From Roseospira marina (GTDB lineage: Bacteria > Pseudomonadota > Alphaproteobacteria > Rhodospirillales > Rhodospirillaceae), in assembly GCF_014197855.1 (NCBI RefSeq), contig NZ_JACIGJ010000002.1:186001-250000 (forward strand): 64,000 bases of DNA. The letters run 5' to 3'. How positions within the stretch are numbered: the first letter of the stretch is position 1; the number at the start of each line of letters is the position of its first letter. A program made the position numbers and the translations under genes. Of this stretch, positions 63,950-64,000 are shown piece after piece. Below the pieces are notes generated by a model. It worked only from the letters and a program-made list of their open reading frames with translations. It was not told where the DNA came from and made no database searches.

Positions 63950-64000
63950 CTAGTCGTCGATCAGGCCCACCTGGGAGAACTTCGCTTGGAGAATCTCGCT
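63950..64000 (-). CDS. C-terminal end of a probable CheY, truncated by the window
   Basis: The last 16 residues (SEILQAKFSQVGLIDD) precede a TAG stop on the minus strand. They look like the final helix of alphaproteobacterial CheY proteins after the KPF motif. The position upstream of cheB-cheR fits the usual order cheA-cheW-cheY-cheB-cheR. Too little is visible for certainty. Confidence 0.5.
   Translation of the reverse strand, partial: SEILQAKFSQVGLIDD

Overview
The window is a GC-rich chromosomal segment of an alphaproteobacterium, most likely a member of the Rhodospirillales and probably a purple non-sulfur phototroph. The lineage is suggested by several gene neighbourhoods: popZ next to valS, an isoaspartate methyltransferase-like gene before tolC, hemC next to a hemD/mic60 gene and hemY, and ilvE divergent from a marR/ompR-type/envZ-type cluster resembling petP-petR. 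Phototrophy is inferred, not shown. It rests on a BciB-like divinyl-chlorophyllide reductase, TspO, the oxygen-independent ubiquinone genes ubiTUV, PetPR-like regulators and a Mic60-type membrane-shaping domain. No puf, puh or other bch genes lie in the window. There are no phages, insertion sequences or CRISPR arrays.

Region by region. 1-3.4 kb: a TRAP carboxylate transporter (dctP cut at its 5' end, dctQ, dctM). 3.4-8 kb: a PflX-type radical SAM gene, then znuA divergent from znuC-znuB-zur with a near-perfect Zur operator between them. 8-11 kb: a ferritin-like protein, an exported rhodanese, a small membrane protein and an MFS transporter. 11-16.5 kb: metX-metW plus an unknown membrane-anchored gene, divergent from the aromatic amino acid genes (chorismate mutase with a degenerate P-protein tail, hisC, tyrA). 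16.5-19.7 kb: DUF523, GNAT, LysR and EamA genes. 19.9-23.3 kb: ubiT-ubiU-ubiV divergent from tspO. 23.4-32 kb: a large MscS-family channel, arsC, DUF2254, cobQ, a GST, an EAL protein and a tiny membrane protein. 32.2-36.4 kb: a hybrid sensor kinase with an Hpt domain, then tRNA-Asn and tRNA-Cys.

36.6-49.2 kb: pcm-like, tolC, popZ, valS, rpsU (apparently started by CTG), a bciB-like gene, two unknown genes, phaC and an OmpA-type lipoprotein. 49.2-55 kb: tsaD divergent from hemC, a single-frame HemD-Mic60 fusion and hemY, closed by a strong terminator. 55-61.7 kb: rhomboid protease, lipoprotein, agmatine deiminase, ilvE, then petP-like, petR-like and a histidine kinase. 61.7-64 kb: cheR, cheB and the last codons of a probable cheY.

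The most notable observations are: the HemD-Mic60 fusion, which ties tetrapyrrole synthesis to a membrane-curving protein in one polypeptide; two 107-bp double-hairpin repeats in opposite orientation, one of which supplies the stop codon of petR and separates it from its kinase, plus a relic single hairpin that supplies the dctP stop codon; the CTG start of rpsU; and the chorismate mutase whose tail looks like a decayed prephenate dehydratase-ACT region.
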